From Actinomyces mediterranea (GTDB lineage Bacteria; Actinomycetota; Actinomycetes; Actinomycetales; Actinomycetaceae), in NCBI RefSeq assembly GCF_900155595.1, contig NZ_FTPB01000002.1, positions 62,001-126,000 on the forward strand: a DNA stretch of 64,000 bases, written 5' to 3'. Numbering within the stretch: position 1 is the first letter of the stretch; the number at the start of each line of letters is the position of its first letter. Made by a program: the position numbers and the translations under genes. The notes beneath the pieces were generated by a model. It worked only from the letters and a program-made list of their open reading frames with translations. It ran no database searches and was not told the origin of the DNA. This document shows, piece by piece, positions 55,681 to 64,000 of the stretch.

Positions 55681-57528
55681 ATGTCATCAACAGCATCCCA
55701 ACAGAAAACCCGCCAGTGTCGGACTACCCAGACATCACTATGGCTGTCGCTGCTGCTGCTCATCGCACTCTCCCTGAGCGGTGCATTCCTCGCCAAATCC
55801 GCTGACTCGGGCTTCGGCCGAGTGAGTGTCACGACGGTTGAATTCATGACCGAGTCGAACACCCCCATGGTCGCGAAGATCTATCGACCGACATGGGTGA
55901 GCACGGAGAATCCGGCGCCCGGATTACTCGCACTCCACGGCTACCAGTCCGACAAGGAAGCGACGACGACCTTCGGAACGATCGAACTCGCCCGACGGGG
56001 CTTCGTCGTCGTGAGCATCGACCAATTCGGACACGGATACTCCACCCAGCACGGGGTGGACCCCGACATCATGTCAGGGGCGGCCTATGGTTTGGACTAC
56101 CTCAAGTCTCTCCCATTCGTCGATTCAACGCGGCTGGGGACATTCGGACACTCCACGGGATCGATATACGCCGTCAAACTCGCCAAGAGTGACGATGCCG
56201 TTCGCGCTGTCGTCGCCCTGTCGGGAAATGGCGGAGACCCGGATATCCACGAGGTCAGCAACTACTTGCTCGTCCAAGGGGACAACGAGGAAATCGGCCC
56301 GTACAGAGAGAAGACCTTTCCCGTCTCCTCGCTCACGACCAACCCCGCACGGCTCGAAGCATTCGGCCTCCACCCCGATGACGCCCTCGAGTGGAACCAC
56401 ACCTACGGCGATTTCTCCGATGGGAGCGCCCGACGCGCCGAACTCGTTTCCGGAACCCACCTCGGTGTGATGACCTCGGGCGCTTCGAACACCGCGGTCG
56501 TCGACTGGTTCAATACCGCTCTTCGAGACGGGGAGCAGGATTCGCACTGGATCCCCTCTCAATCCCATGTCTACCAGTGGAAGGAAATCGGAGGCTCTAT
56601 TGCTCTCTTCTCACTCGTGGCTTCACTGATCCCACTGCTCGGTCTGCTCCTTCGGTTCCGGGCTTTCGCAGGCGTCCAGGGATCTGAGGGCTCCTTCACC
56701 GGAGGCGGGCGCATGGGGCTGGTCCTGTCCGCTGCAGCGAGCATCGCAATGACGATCGTGCTCTATCCCCTGTGCACGCAAAAGGGCGGGGGCGACGACC
56801 CGATCTCCGCAACGATCCCATTCCTGCCGCTACAGATGGGCAATGGGATCGCCATATGGCTCGTCGTCACCACTGTCCTCACGCTCGTCGTCTTCCTCAT
56901 CTGGAAGCGAATCGGAGGGGGACGAGGCGAGAGCTGGTCCGATCTTGGGGTTGTGCCCCCACAAGATGCTGGGCGCCGGATCCTCACAGCGTTCGGCCTG
57001 TCGGCTGCCCTTATCGCGTGGCCCGTCCTCATCGTCACTGTGACGGCATTCTTCAGAGGACCCGAGTTCAGGGTACTGTGGCCGATGCTCAAAACACTGA
57101 CCCCTGAGCGCGCCAGAGTGCTCCTCCCCTATTTCCTCATCATTTGGGCGTTCTTCTTCGTGGTCAATGGGCTGTCGCTCAACACCATGTCCCGCATCGC
57201 AGCCCGAGACGATGAGCGACCGGTCGTATTGTGGGCGAAGCGCTTCACCTTCTCCTGGATCTCAGCGGTCTTCGGCCTGTGCCTCCTGTGGCTCTTCCAT
57301 TTCGTTCCCGGATACATGGGGATCGGCCCCGGAATGGATGTGATCGGACTTCCTGCCTTCGGCGGACGGTGGATGATGATGCTCGCAGTCATCATCCCCC
57401 AGTTCACTGCCCTCGTCGCGCTCAACGTGTGGCTGCACGTGAGGATCCGCTCGATATGGGTCGCCTCCACGGTGGGGGCGGCGCTCTTCACCTGGATGAT
57501 GGTCGGCGGACAGGTCGGCGCATTCTGA
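55681..57528 (+). CDS. Alpha/beta hydrolase fused to a multi-pass membrane domain
   Basis: A 615-residue protein. A signal-anchor helix (residues 19-38) leads to an extracytoplasmic hydrolase domain (about 45-290): LLALHGYQSDKEATTTFGTI, the nucleophile elbow GHSTGS (Ser158), and a C-terminal His around SGTHLGVM. From about 300 the chain crosses the membrane seven or eight times (for example GGSIALFSLVASLIPLLGLL and MLAVIIPQFTALVALNVWL). The combination is unusual. The gene is the last of the sugar-acid operon and might release a substrate outside the cell; this is inference. Confidence 0.75.
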   Translation: MSSTASQQKTRQCRTTQTSLWLSLLLLIALSLSGAFLAKSADSGFGRVSVTTVEFMTESNTPMVAKIYRPTWVSTENPAPGLLALHGYQSDKEATTTFGTIELARRGFVVVSIDQFGHGYSTQHGVDPDIMSGAAYGLDYLKSLPFVDSTRLGTFGHSTGSIYAVKLAKSDDAVRAVVALSGNGGDPDIHEVSNYLLVQGDNEEIGPYREKTFPVSSLTTNPARLEAFGLHPDDALEWNHTYGDFSDGSARRAELVSGTHLGVMTSGASNTAVVDWFNTALRDGEQDSHWIPSQSHVYQWKEIGGSIALFSLVASLIPLLGLLLRFRAFAGVQGSEGSFTGGGRMGLVLSAAASIAMTIVLYPLCTQKGGGDDPISATIPFLPLQMGNGIAIWLVVTTVLTLVVFLIWKRIGGGRGESWSDLGVVPPQDAGRRILTAFGLSAALIAWPVLIVTVTAFFRGPEFRVLWPMLKTLTPERARVLLPYFLIIWAFFFVVNGLSLNTMSRIAARDDERPVVLWAKRFTFSWISAVFGLCLLWLFHFVPGYMGIGPGMDVIGLPAFGGRWMMMLAVIIPQFTALVALNVWLHVRIRSIWVASTVGAALFTWMMVGGQVGAF

Positions 57529-57704
57529 GAAGGGTGAGTGATTGACCATAGGGTGAACGCCAGTCGCGGTCCCGCCTCGTACAATAGGAGGTGACCACGG
57601 CTGACCGGTCGCTCCGAATACTCTCTTCCGTGCTTAGCGCGCACCCGACACTGCGCGATCGGCTGCCACCCCCACCCGGAATTGCTCCGGAGACAAGGCA
57701 GATC

Positions 57705-59438
57705 GTGACGACCACGACGCATGAGGGCGCCAATGCGCCCGAACCCACCCAGACAGCCGGCCCCGCCGCCGACGCAATCGAATACTCCGCGGGCGTCGTC
57801 CGCATCGGCAATATCGTTCCCGTCGCCGTCGACGAGGACGCCACGCCTGATGTCGTCGATTCGGGCGACGAAGACCTCGACGCCCTCACCTTCGCCGACT
57901 TCGGGGTCACCGACCCGATCGTCGACGCCCTCGAGGACAAGGGGATCCTCCACCCTTTCCCCATCCAGGCGCTCACCCTGCCCCCGGCTCTCGATCGCCA
58001 CGACATCATCGGTCAGGCGAAGACCGGCACAGGCAAGACCCTCGGATTCGGCATTCCCGTCCTCGAAGACGTTATCGCCCCCGATGAGGAGGGCTATGAC
58101 GAACTGCTCAACCCGAACCAGCCGCAGGCCCTCATCATCCTGCCGACCCGCGAGTTGACCAAACAGGTCGCTGATGATCTGCGCGCAGCGGCGAAGTACC
58201 TATCGACCCGTATCGTCGACATTTATGGCGGTGTCGCATTCGAGCCGCAGATCGAGGCCCTCGAAAAAGGCGCCGATGTCGTCGTCGGCACTCCGGGTCG
58301 GCTCATTGATCTGCTCCGCAAGGGCGTCCTCCACCTCAACGGCGTGGAGACGGTCGTCCTCGACGAGGCCGACGAGATGCTCGACCTCGGCTTCCTGCCC
58401 GACGTGGAGACCCTGCTGTCGCGGGTCCCCTCGAACCGGCACACCATGCTCTTCTCGGCGACCATGCCCGGCCCGGTCGTCGCGCTCGCCCGTAAGTTCA
58501 TGGAGCATCCGACGCATATCCGCGCCCAGGACCCCGAAGATCAGAACCAGACGGTCAATACCGTCAAGCAGGTCATCTACCGTGTTCACGCGATGAACAA
58601 GGTCGAGGTCGTCTCGCGCATCCTGCAGGCGCGGGGCCGGGGACGCACCGTGATCTTCTGCCGCACCAAACGCACCGCCGCCCGCCTCGGAGAGGATCTC
58701 ACCGCTCGCGGCTTCGCTGTCGGTTCGCTGCACGGGGACCTCGGTCAGGGGGCACGCGAGCAGGCGCTGCGAGCATTCCGCAAGGGCAAGGTCGATGTGC
58801 TCGTCGCGACGGATGTCGCCGCGCGCGGCATCGACGTCGACGATGTCACCCACGTCATCAACTACCAGTGCCCCGAGGACGAGAAGATCTACATCCACCG
58901 CATCGGGCGCACCGGTCGCGCCGGTAACTCCGGCACGGCCATCACCTTCGTGGACTGGGATGACACGCCGCGCTGGTCGCTCATCTCCAAGGCGCTGGGC
59001 CTGGGAGTTTCCGACCCGCTGGAGACGTACCACACCTCGGCGCACCTCTTCACCGACCTCGACATCCCCGAGGGGACGACGGGCCGCCTCCCACGCGCTC
59101 AGCGCACAGCTGCGGGTCTGAGCGCTGAGATCCTGGAGGATTTGGGAGGGTTCTCACCCCGCTCCGAGAGACGAGGCCGTGGCTCGCGCGGTGGGTCACG
59201 TTCCTCGCGCAGCGGGCGCGGACGCTCGTCGAAGTTCTCTGACCCCTCGCGCTCGACCCGCGGGTCCCGGTCGCGCGGCTCCCAGGACGGGGATCGCACG
59301 CTGAACGTCGGCAAGGGTGGCCGTTCCGACCGCGGCGCACGCGGGCGCGGGCGCGGCGAACACTCCCAGCGCGCCGAGGCGCCCGCCCAGCGCGCTCCCC
59401 GCAAGCGCATCCGCCGCCGCAAGAACTCTGCCGAGTAG
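57705..59438 (+). CDS. DEAD-box RNA helicase (DeaD/RhlE type)
   Basis: A 577-residue helicase with Q motif FADFGVTDPIVDALEDKGIL, motif I AKTGTGKT, DEAD in VVLDEADEMLD, SAT in LFSATMP and the C-terminal ARGIDVDDV and IHRIGRTGRAG (V and VI). A Ser/Arg/Gly-rich tail with RGG-like repeats (positions 59160-59430) gives RNA-binding and cold-adaptation flavour. I chose the GTG at 57705 (VTTTTHEG); a GTG at 57591 sits right behind GGAG and inside a likely -10/transcription-start region (TACAAT at 57580), so it is less likely. Confidence 0.92.
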   Translation: MTTTTHEGANAPEPTQTAGPAADAIEYSAGVVRIGNIVPVAVDEDATPDVVDSGDEDLDALTFADFGVTDPIVDALEDKGILHPFPIQALTLPPALDRHDIIGQAKTGTGKTLGFGIPVLEDVIAPDEEGYDELLNPNQPQALIILPTRELTKQVADDLRAAAKYLSTRIVDIYGGVAFEPQIEALEKGADVVVGTPGRLIDLLRKGVLHLNGVETVVLDEADEMLDLGFLPDVETLLSRVPSNRHTMLFSATMPGPVVALARKFMEHPTHIRAQDPEDQNQTVNTVKQVIYRVHAMNKVEVVSRILQARGRGRTVIFCRTKRTAARLGEDLTARGFAVGSLHGDLGQGAREQALRAFRKGKVDVLVATDVAARGIDVDDVTHVINYQCPEDEKIYIHRIGRTGRAGNSGTAITFVDWDDTPRWSLISKALGLGVSDPLETYHTSAHLFTDLDIPEGTTGRLPRAQRTAAGLSAEILEDLGGFSPRSERRGRGSRGGSRSSRSGRGRSSKFSDPSRSTRGSRSRGSQDGDRTLNVGKGGRSDRGARGRGRGEHSQRAEAPAQRAPRKRIRRRKNSAE

Positions 59439-59558
59439 GCGGGCGAGTGGCGCCGCTCGCGGGCTACGTGAATGCCGGGCGCGGGCACTGCATTACGCGC
59501 TGCGCGCCCGCGGTGTCGCCTGCCGCGGGTTAGCGCTTCCTAAGTCCGCCGCCGCAAT

Positions 59559-59602
59559 GCTGCGAGGGGTCCCGGGCCGTGCGGCCCGGGACCCCTCGCA
59601 GC
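59559..59602. terminator. Strong hairpin between deaD-like and malic enzyme genes
   Basis: A perfect 20-bp stem (GCTGCGAGGGGTCCCGGGCC and its complement) with a GTGC loop between convergent genes. It can terminate both sides. There is no U-run. Confidence 0.8.
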
Positions 59603-59678
59603 TATTCGTTGTAACGCCCGTTCCCTCCCGATATCGCACACAAGGAACAGCATCTGTCACCGATCTTCTAAGACATAG

Positions 59679-59716
59679 CACCCGATCGGAGTGGTGTAAT
59701 CCTCACCGATCGGGTG
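59679..59716 (-). terminator. Second hairpin downstream of the malic enzyme gene
   Basis: CACCCGATCGG and CCGATCGGGTG pair exactly (11 bp) around a 16-nt loop that also contains GGTG...CACC. It lies 125-163 bp beyond the malic-enzyme stop. Together with the stronger hairpin it fills the 403-bp gap; nothing else convincing was found there. Confidence 0.55.
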
Positions 59717-59841
59717 TAGTACCCGCCCAGCGACAAGCCCATTCGCGCAACAGCCCCCTCGCCCCCTACCTCCCCCGTACAGGGCAGCGCGGCCGCGCCA
59801 GTCGCCCCTCGGGCAACCGGTGCGACCGCAACTATCGCTGC

Positions 59842-61029
59842 TCAGGCCTTGAGGTCCGCATACATGGGCTGCCACATAGCGCGGCGCACGGTTTCGAGCA
59901 GACCGATGGCACCGTCCGTGCGCTCCCAGTCGGCGACCTCGGAAGCGTTGCGCGCGTAGGTGGCCTGATAGTCGGGCAGATCTTCCATGTCGTCGGTAAC
60001 AAGACCGGAGCGGTCGATCAGCCAAATGCGATTCTTGGCCTCCTTGGGCGTGAGCCCGGCGCGCACCATTCCCGCATGGATTTGGTCGGCCATGCCGGTT
60101 CCCGCGGTGCCCGCGCCGTAGACGAGCAGGCGCTGGTCCGCGAAGGTGGTTCCGTTCGTCTTCATGTCGGCGATGACCGCGGAGATGACGATAGCGCCGG
60201 TCCCCTGCATATCGTCATTGAAAATACGGTACTTCGCCCGGTTGACGACGAGGATGCGCCGCGCGTTCGCAGCGCCGAAGTCCTCGAAGTGCAAGAGGGC
60301 GTGCGGGTAGAGTTCGGAGGCGACACTCAGGTATTCATTGACGAGGGCGTCGTATCGCTCTCCGCGCACGCGCGCGTGTCGGTTGCCGAGGTAGTCGGGG
60401 TCGTTAAGCAGCTCCTCGTTGTCGGTCCCCACGTCGAGGTTGACGGCGATGACGCGCGAGGGGTCGATGCCGGCTGCCGCCGTGTAGACGGCGAGTTTGC
60501 CGACGGAAATGTCGGTGCCGTTCACACCCCAGTCGCCGATGCCGAGGATTTGTTCGGCGTCGGAGACGACCAGCAGGTCCACGTCGTCAGGGCCGAGGCC
60601 GAGGCCTTCAAACGTTGGCCGCACGTCCTCGACGCGGTCCACTGAGAGGTAGATGGCACGGGAGCGACGGTAGTCGGCGGACCACTTCTTAATGGCTTCG
60701 CCGATGGTGGGGTCGTAGATGACGGGAAGGAGCTCGGCAATGTGGTCGATGATCATCTTGTAGTAGAGGACCTCGTTGCGGTCGTGGAGCTGTTCCAGAT
60801 AGATGTACTTGTCGAGGTCATCGTCGAGACGGCACACTTGCTTGTAGGCGCGGGCGGCCTGCTGTTCGAGGGTTTCAACAGCTGCGGGCAGGCGGCCCAT
60901 GAGCCCGAGGCGTTTACGCTCTTCAACGGTGAAGGCGGTTCCTCGGTTGGTTTGGGGATCGGCGATAACCTGGGATTTTGCTAGTATGAACGGCTCCTTC
61001 TTTGACGTCACCTCCAGTCTAGGGACCAT
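59842..61029 (-). CDS. NAD-type malic enzyme, apparently missing an internal segment
   Basis: A 395-residue protein where family members have about 540-560. The N-terminal and central parts are normal: TNRGTAFTVEERKRLGLMGR, LLPVIYDPTIGEAI, HFEDFGAANARRILVVNRAK, FNDDMQGTGAIVISA and the NAD motif VYGAGTAGTG. Then, after the GAIGLLETV position, the chain jumps to RRAMWQPMYADLKA, which looks like the true C-terminus of malic enzymes. About 150 residues of the NAD domain are absent in frame. Start uncertain: the best ribosome binding site (AAGGAG) lies 6 nt before an ATA codon. Confidence 0.75.
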   Translation of the reverse strand: MVPRLEVTSKKEPFILAKSQVIADPQTNRGTAFTVEERKRLGLMGRLPAAVETLEQQAARAYKQVCRLDDDLDKYIYLEQLHDRNEVLYYKMIIDHIAELLPVIYDPTIGEAIKKWSADYRRSRAIYLSVDRVEDVRPTFEGLGLGPDDVDLLVVSDAEQILGIGDWGVNGTDISVGKLAVYTAAAGIDPSRVIAVNLDVGTDNEELLNDPDYLGNRHARVRGERYDALVNEYLSVASELYPHALLHFEDFGAANARRILVVNRAKYRIFNDDMQGTGAIVISAVIADMKTNGTTFADQRLLVYGAGTAGTGMADQIHAGMVRAGLTPKEAKNRIWLIDRSGLVTDDMEDLPDYQATYARNASEVADWERTDGAIGLLETVRRAMWQPMYADLKA

Positions 61030-61270
61030 CCCCGAACCCTGCTCGCGCTCGCCGGTCGACGCGCCGTGGCAAGGAGAACGCGAGTGGCCTCAAGAGCTTG
61101 AGGCGCGTCGAACAGAACAGCTTCTCGCCGGCCAGTGCATGCTCCGTGAGCGTCGCCCTGCCGTGGATCCGCGGCTCCGCGACCGCCCGAGCATCCGCAT
61201 CCCAGGAGATCAACCGCTCGATATCAGCGACCTCGAGTCTCTCAACAGCGTTGAAGAGAGTCGAACCCAT
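61019..61270 (-). CDS. Small hypothetical protein
   Basis: An 83-codon frame with good GC3, starting MGSTLFNAVERLEVADIERL behind a weak Gly/Ala-rich ribosome binding region and ending over the first codons of the malic enzyme gene. It follows the AlbA_2 gene by 19 bp on the same strand. No domain is recognised; chance is possible, because it has no clear homolog feature visible. Confidence 0.35.
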   Translation of the reverse strand: MGSTLFNAVERLEVADIERLISWDADARAVAEPRIHGRATLTEHALAGEKLFCSTRLKLLRPLAFSLPRRVDRRARAGFGDGP

Positions 61271-61289
61271 CCGCCTGATTCCCCGCGGG

Positions 61290-62270
61290 TCATTCGCCCT
61301 CGGATGCGGGAACCTCGCCGCTCCCACGTTCGGCGAGCACGCGCTGTACGACGCCCGGCAGGCGCGTGGGCGTCTCGCGGTGGCGCAGCGTCATGAACAG
61401 CCTCACGCGCGTCAGGAGGGACACTCGCACGCTTTCAGGCCAGCGAAGCGACACGTATTGCACCGCGTCGGCCACCTCGAGGCGCCGCGTCGAATTGCCG
61501 ACACGCACCCACAACTCCGCTTCCCCCTTGCTCTTGGGACCCCTCAGGTAGACGGGACGAGGCGAGGGCGGGATGGTTACCCGACACACCTCCTGACACT
61601 TGTAACCCTCCTGCGGTTGTGAGGCCTCAGCGAAGTCGAGCCGGGGCAGCGCGGCCGCATTGGTCCCCAGCCGCTGCCTCCACAGGTCGCGGATCCACAA
61701 CTCGAAGCGGTCAGCGTCCGGAGTCTTGAGGGTCTCGTAATCGGGGCCGAGACCGATGAGTCGGCCCTCGTCGTCGACTCCGATCAGGAGGGTGCCGCCG
61801 CCGGAGTTCATGAACGCGGCGACGGTCTTGGCGATGACGGTTTCGAGCGCTTCGTCGCGCTTGCCCGTCCGCATGTTCCACCGGGCGCTGGACTTGAACT
61901 CGCGGGTCTCCGACTCCCCCAGCGCAGCGGTCTCGCCGATGGAGGGCAAACCCGGGCGCGGGTTGAGGCGAGCGAGAACCACTGCCACGACAACGACAAC
62001 GAGTACGGCGACCACGGCGGCGAACCCGATCATGCCGGGTTTCCACAGGTCTCCCGAATCGAAAATCCATCCGGCGAGCACTAGGCCTCCCCACAGCCCG
62101 GCCAGTCCCGTCAAGGTCGCCGACGCCGTCGACATCGTCATGCGATTCTTCAGCCCGCGGCGCACGGCGAGGCCGATGATCCACGCGATAAGAACGAGCA
62201 CCTGTTGGATGAACACCATCCAAATCAGGTCTGGGCTGGCCGGGACAAAAGAGACGTCCGCTGTTTCCAC
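61290..62270 (-). CDS. Membrane-anchored AlbA_2 (Schlafen-like) domain protein
   Basis: A 326-residue protein. The N-terminal 110 residues hold three membrane helices (MVFIQQVLVLIAWIIGLAV, TLTGLAGLWGGLVLAGWIF, and an Ala/Val-rich third). The C-terminal part is an AlbA_2 domain: ESETREFKSSARWN (the Glu-Phe-Lys start), TVIAKTVAAFMNSGGGTLLI and GVDDEGRLIGLGPDYE, plus LWVRVGNSTRRLE. The domain is found in Schlafen-type nucleic-acid-binding proteins. A GTG start after AAAGGAACCCT is used. The role is unknown. Confidence 0.8.
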   Translation of the reverse strand: METADVSFVPASPDLIWMVFIQQVLVLIAWIIGLAVRRGLKNRMTMSTASATLTGLAGLWGGLVLAGWIFDSGDLWKPGMIGFAAVVAVLVVVVVAVVLARLNPRPGLPSIGETAALGESETREFKSSARWNMRTGKRDEALETVIAKTVAAFMNSGGGTLLIGVDDEGRLIGLGPDYETLKTPDADRFELWIRDLWRQRLGTNAAALPRLDFAEASQPQEGYKCQEVCRVTIPPSPRPVYLRGPKSKGEAELWVRVGNSTRRLEVADAVQYVSLRWPESVRVSLLTRVRLFMTLRHRETPTRLPGVVQRVLAERGSGEVPASEGE

Positions 62271-62713
62271 AGGGTTCCTTTCGAGGGATTCTCGATGTAT
62301 GTCGCTTTCAGTACATCATAGGAGTCTGTGGGAATCCTCAATGTTCGGCGCGGATTTCCTCGATACTCACACCACACCGGGTTCGCGCCGAATCGTCGAA
62401 ACCGCGCCCGGACATCCACAGGGGCCGCACTGGCGCGGGACTTGTGGATATCGCGCAGAAGCGGGGCCAGCCGTTGCGTTCTTCGCGCGCCATGCAGGAC
62501 GCTGTTGCGGGTGACCGCATCAACTACATCCTCGTGATCCCTAATGGCTTCGGCGAGCAGATGCAACAGTCCTTCGCGCCACGGATTGTCGCTTCTGAAA
62601 GCATTGACCCGGTCGATGTCCCTCAGGTCGAAACGGCTGTGTCCTTCTCTTCGGCGAAGGGTACGTTCATGGACGCGCGGGTCAATGCTTTCCTCGATCA
62701 GGTGAGCGACCAT
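62225..62713 (-). CDS. Hypothetical frame in a gap region, doubtful
   Basis: A 162-codon frame (MVAHLIEESIDPRVHERTLR ...) that overlaps the start of the AlbA_2 gene by 46 bp and has only moderate GC3. An opposite-strand frame at 62444-62779 is about as open. I cannot say whether either is real; the 467-bp region between the AlbA_2 and CPBP genes contains no other recognisable gene. Confidence 0.22.
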   Translation of the reverse strand: MVAHLIEESIDPRVHERTLRRREGHSRFDLRDIDRVNAFRSDNPWREGLLHLLAEAIRDHEDVVDAVTRNSVLHGARRTQRLAPLLRDIHKSRASAAPVDVRARFRRFGANPVWCEYRGNPRRTLRIPTDSYDVLKATYIENPSKGTLWKQRTSLLSRPAQT

Positions 62714-62737
62714 CTGCCCGTGGGTGATTCGCCCGCC

Positions 62738-63346
62738 TCATGTCGGCAGAGTGAAGGCAGCCCCCAAGCCTACCGCTAGGTTGACCGTCGAATGCAGCAT
62801 CCAGCTCGGAACGATCGAACCCCCCGCGCATCGCTCGTTGATCCATCCCATGATCCAGGCGTTCGCCGCGGTAATGACTCCGATCAGCGCGAGCCGGGTC
62901 GGCGTAGCCGAGGACGCGAAGAATCCGACGTGGACGAGGCCGAAGACCAATGCCTGCACGACGTTGCCGATCGCGAATCCGAATCCGGCGATCAGCCGCT
63001 TGCCGAGAAACCCACGGAAGAAGATCTCCTCCGACAGACCCGTCTGAACGAGGGCGTGGAGTGTGACCGGCACGACCCCTGCCAAACCCATTCCTGCGAA
63101 GCGCGAAGCTGCCACGTCCTCGCCGAGCGATCGGAGCAGCATGATCGATGCTGTAGAAATCAGCACCCATGCCAGCACCGCAGCTACTGTCCGCCTCCTA
63201 TTCACCCGCCATCTCGGCATATGTAGTCCGATCCAGGTCGCGAAGTCGAGGCGCCCTCGCGCGGTGAACGCCCACCATGCAACCGGGAGCACGAGTACCA
63301 GCCCGAGCTGCACGAATGCGGACATGACAGCTGAGAGTACGTTCAT
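62738..63346 (-). CDS. CPBP family intramembrane metalloprotease
   Basis: A 202-residue membrane protein with the family motifs SEEIFFRGFL (Glu-Glu-x3-Arg), VFGLVHVGFF (His) and the last-helix MLHSTVNLAVG. These residues form the putative metal site of the Abi/CPBP group (CAAX protease and bacteriocin-immunity relatives). Strong RBS GAGGAGG precedes the ATG. Neighbours give no hint of a bacteriocin. Confidence 0.85.
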   Translation of the reverse strand: MNVLSAVMSAFVQLGLVLVLPVAWWAFTARGRLDFATWIGLHMPRWRVNRRRTVAAVLAWVLISTASIMLLRSLGEDVAASRFAGMGLAGVVPVTLHALVQTGLSEEIFFRGFLGKRLIAGFGFAIGNVVQALVFGLVHVGFFASSATPTRLALIGVITAANAWIMGWINERCAGGSIVPSWMLHSTVNLAVGLGAAFTLPT

Positions 63347-63483
63347 TGCAACCTCCTCAGTGCCTCCTATCAGTATGACTCAACGGTCGGTTCCTCCTCA
63401 CCCGCGAGGGACCGCCCGCTGAGGATCATTCCCAGCAGGCGGCCCGCCTTGTCAGTCGGACAGCGTTCGGAGCGGACAGAGCC

Positions 63484-64000
63484 TCAGCGCAACGACAGAT
63501 GGCGGTTGAGCGAGCGAACGCCCCACCAGACAACGGCGATGGTCACGAGTGAAGTCGTCACGATCTGCCCCATGCCGATGAATGGTGTCGTATTGCTCCC
63601 CCCATTCATCGCTTCAATCAACTCTGGAAGCATGAATCCCCACGTGAATTCGCCCGTTGCCGTATCCAGGCCTCCGGGGAGCAGGAGCATTCCGAACAGA
63701 GCAGCGATCTGATTGGCGAGATAGAGCAAGACAAAACCGATGACGGGTGCTCCGAATCCCATATGGTTCCAGGTGCTCCTCGCGCCGATGCTCATGACGG
63801 CGGCGATCGAAAAGACACTGTTGGCGAGCTGCAGGAAGACGACAATAATAAGGAAGGCCTTCATCGTCACGGTCAGCGCACTCCAGGAGTCGATCATTGA
63901 CGATGCGATCTCGCCGGGGGGAAGCCCGTTCATCCAGGCGATCTGTACGGTTACGGCCAGAATCCCCCCAATGCTCATGAAGAGGCCGAAAAGGCCCGCC
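63484..64000 (-). CDS. Membrane protein, 5' end outside window
   Basis: A hydrophobic frame that runs to the window edge, giving about 172 residues with five helices (for example MKAFLIIVVFLQLANSVFSIA and FGAPVIGFVLLYLANQIAAL) and the C-terminus VWWGVRSLNRHLSLR. It resembles ABC-2-type permease subunits such as those of bacitracin or lipid exporters, but the N-terminus is not visible and the family is not certain. It is transcribed towards the CPBP gene, 137 bp away. Confidence 0.6.
   Translation of the reverse strand, partial: AGLFGLFMSIGGILAVTVQIAWMNGLPPGEIASSMIDSWSALTVTMKAFLIIVVFLQLANSVFSIAAVMSIGARSTWNHMGFGAPVIGFVLLYLANQIAALFGMLLLPGGLDTATGEFTWGFMLPELIEAMNGGSNTTPFIGMGQIVTTSLVTIAVVWWGVRSLNRHLSLR

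Noticed and set aside
62444-62779. A 111-codon plus-strand frame
   Set aside because: Overlaps the CPBP gene and an opposing doubtful frame; no domain or ribosome binding site.

Overview
The window is high-GC DNA with strong GC3 bias, many ATGA start/stop overlaps and GTG starts. Together with actinobacterial marker genes (adnAB, the DUF3039/helicase pair, DUF3107, ClpS-DUF2017, prfB-ftsE-ftsX-smpB-ssrA) this points to an actinomycete, most likely Actinomycetaceae (Schaalia/Actinomyces type). This is inferred from gene content and not confirmed by a search.

1-9.3 kb is mostly housekeeping: a DUF2017 fragment, clpS, nicotinate phosphoribosyltransferase, an SF2 helicase with DUF3039, an HU protein, a bile-acid/Na+ symporter-family carrier, a YwiC-like membrane protein, and a divergent pair of a TDT-family exporter and a zinc-type macrodomain hydrolase around a CsoR/CstR-like palindrome. 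9.3-13.4 kb is an accessory patch lying against the 3' end of ssrA. It holds a low-GC broken alpha/beta hydrolase, a Cys-rich frame, a DUF4143 ATPase, a frameshifted serine-recombinase tail and an EcsC-like gene. 13.4-19.6 kb is core: ssrA (tmRNA), two HXXEE-family membrane genes, smpB, a coiled-coil M23 peptidase, ftsX, ftsE and prfB.

19.6-27.5 kb holds a YtrA-type GntR/ABC operon with its own operator and an iron-type ABC importer preceded by a two-component system. gdhA follows, then a Tad pilus operon (tadA-B-C, Flp-like pilin, three TadE/TadG-like pseudopilins) to 33.7 kb. 34.0-40.9 kb is a cassette, probably imported, of TetR, two type-IV ABC transporter half-subunits and a complete ECF transporter (S, T and a fused double ATPase). 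An imperfect ~97-bp direct repeat lies on each side of the segment that carries this cassette and a lone lipoprotein gene.

42.7-51.4 kb contains a phosphotransferase-like protein, the AdnA/AdnB double-strand-break helicase-nuclease (AdnA with an altered Walker A/B), DUF3107 and a ferritin-like protein. 51.5-57.5 kb is a five-gene sugar-acid operon: FadR-type regulator, four-carbon-acid kinase, threonate-type dehydrogenase, SMP-30 lactonase and an unusual membrane-fused alpha/beta hydrolase. 57.7-64 kb holds a DEAD-box RNA helicase, a malic enzyme that seems to lack about 150 internal residues, a membrane-anchored AlbA_2 (Schlafen-like) protein, a CPBP protease and a cut-off membrane protein.

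No tRNA, rRNA, CRISPR array or intact transposase was found.
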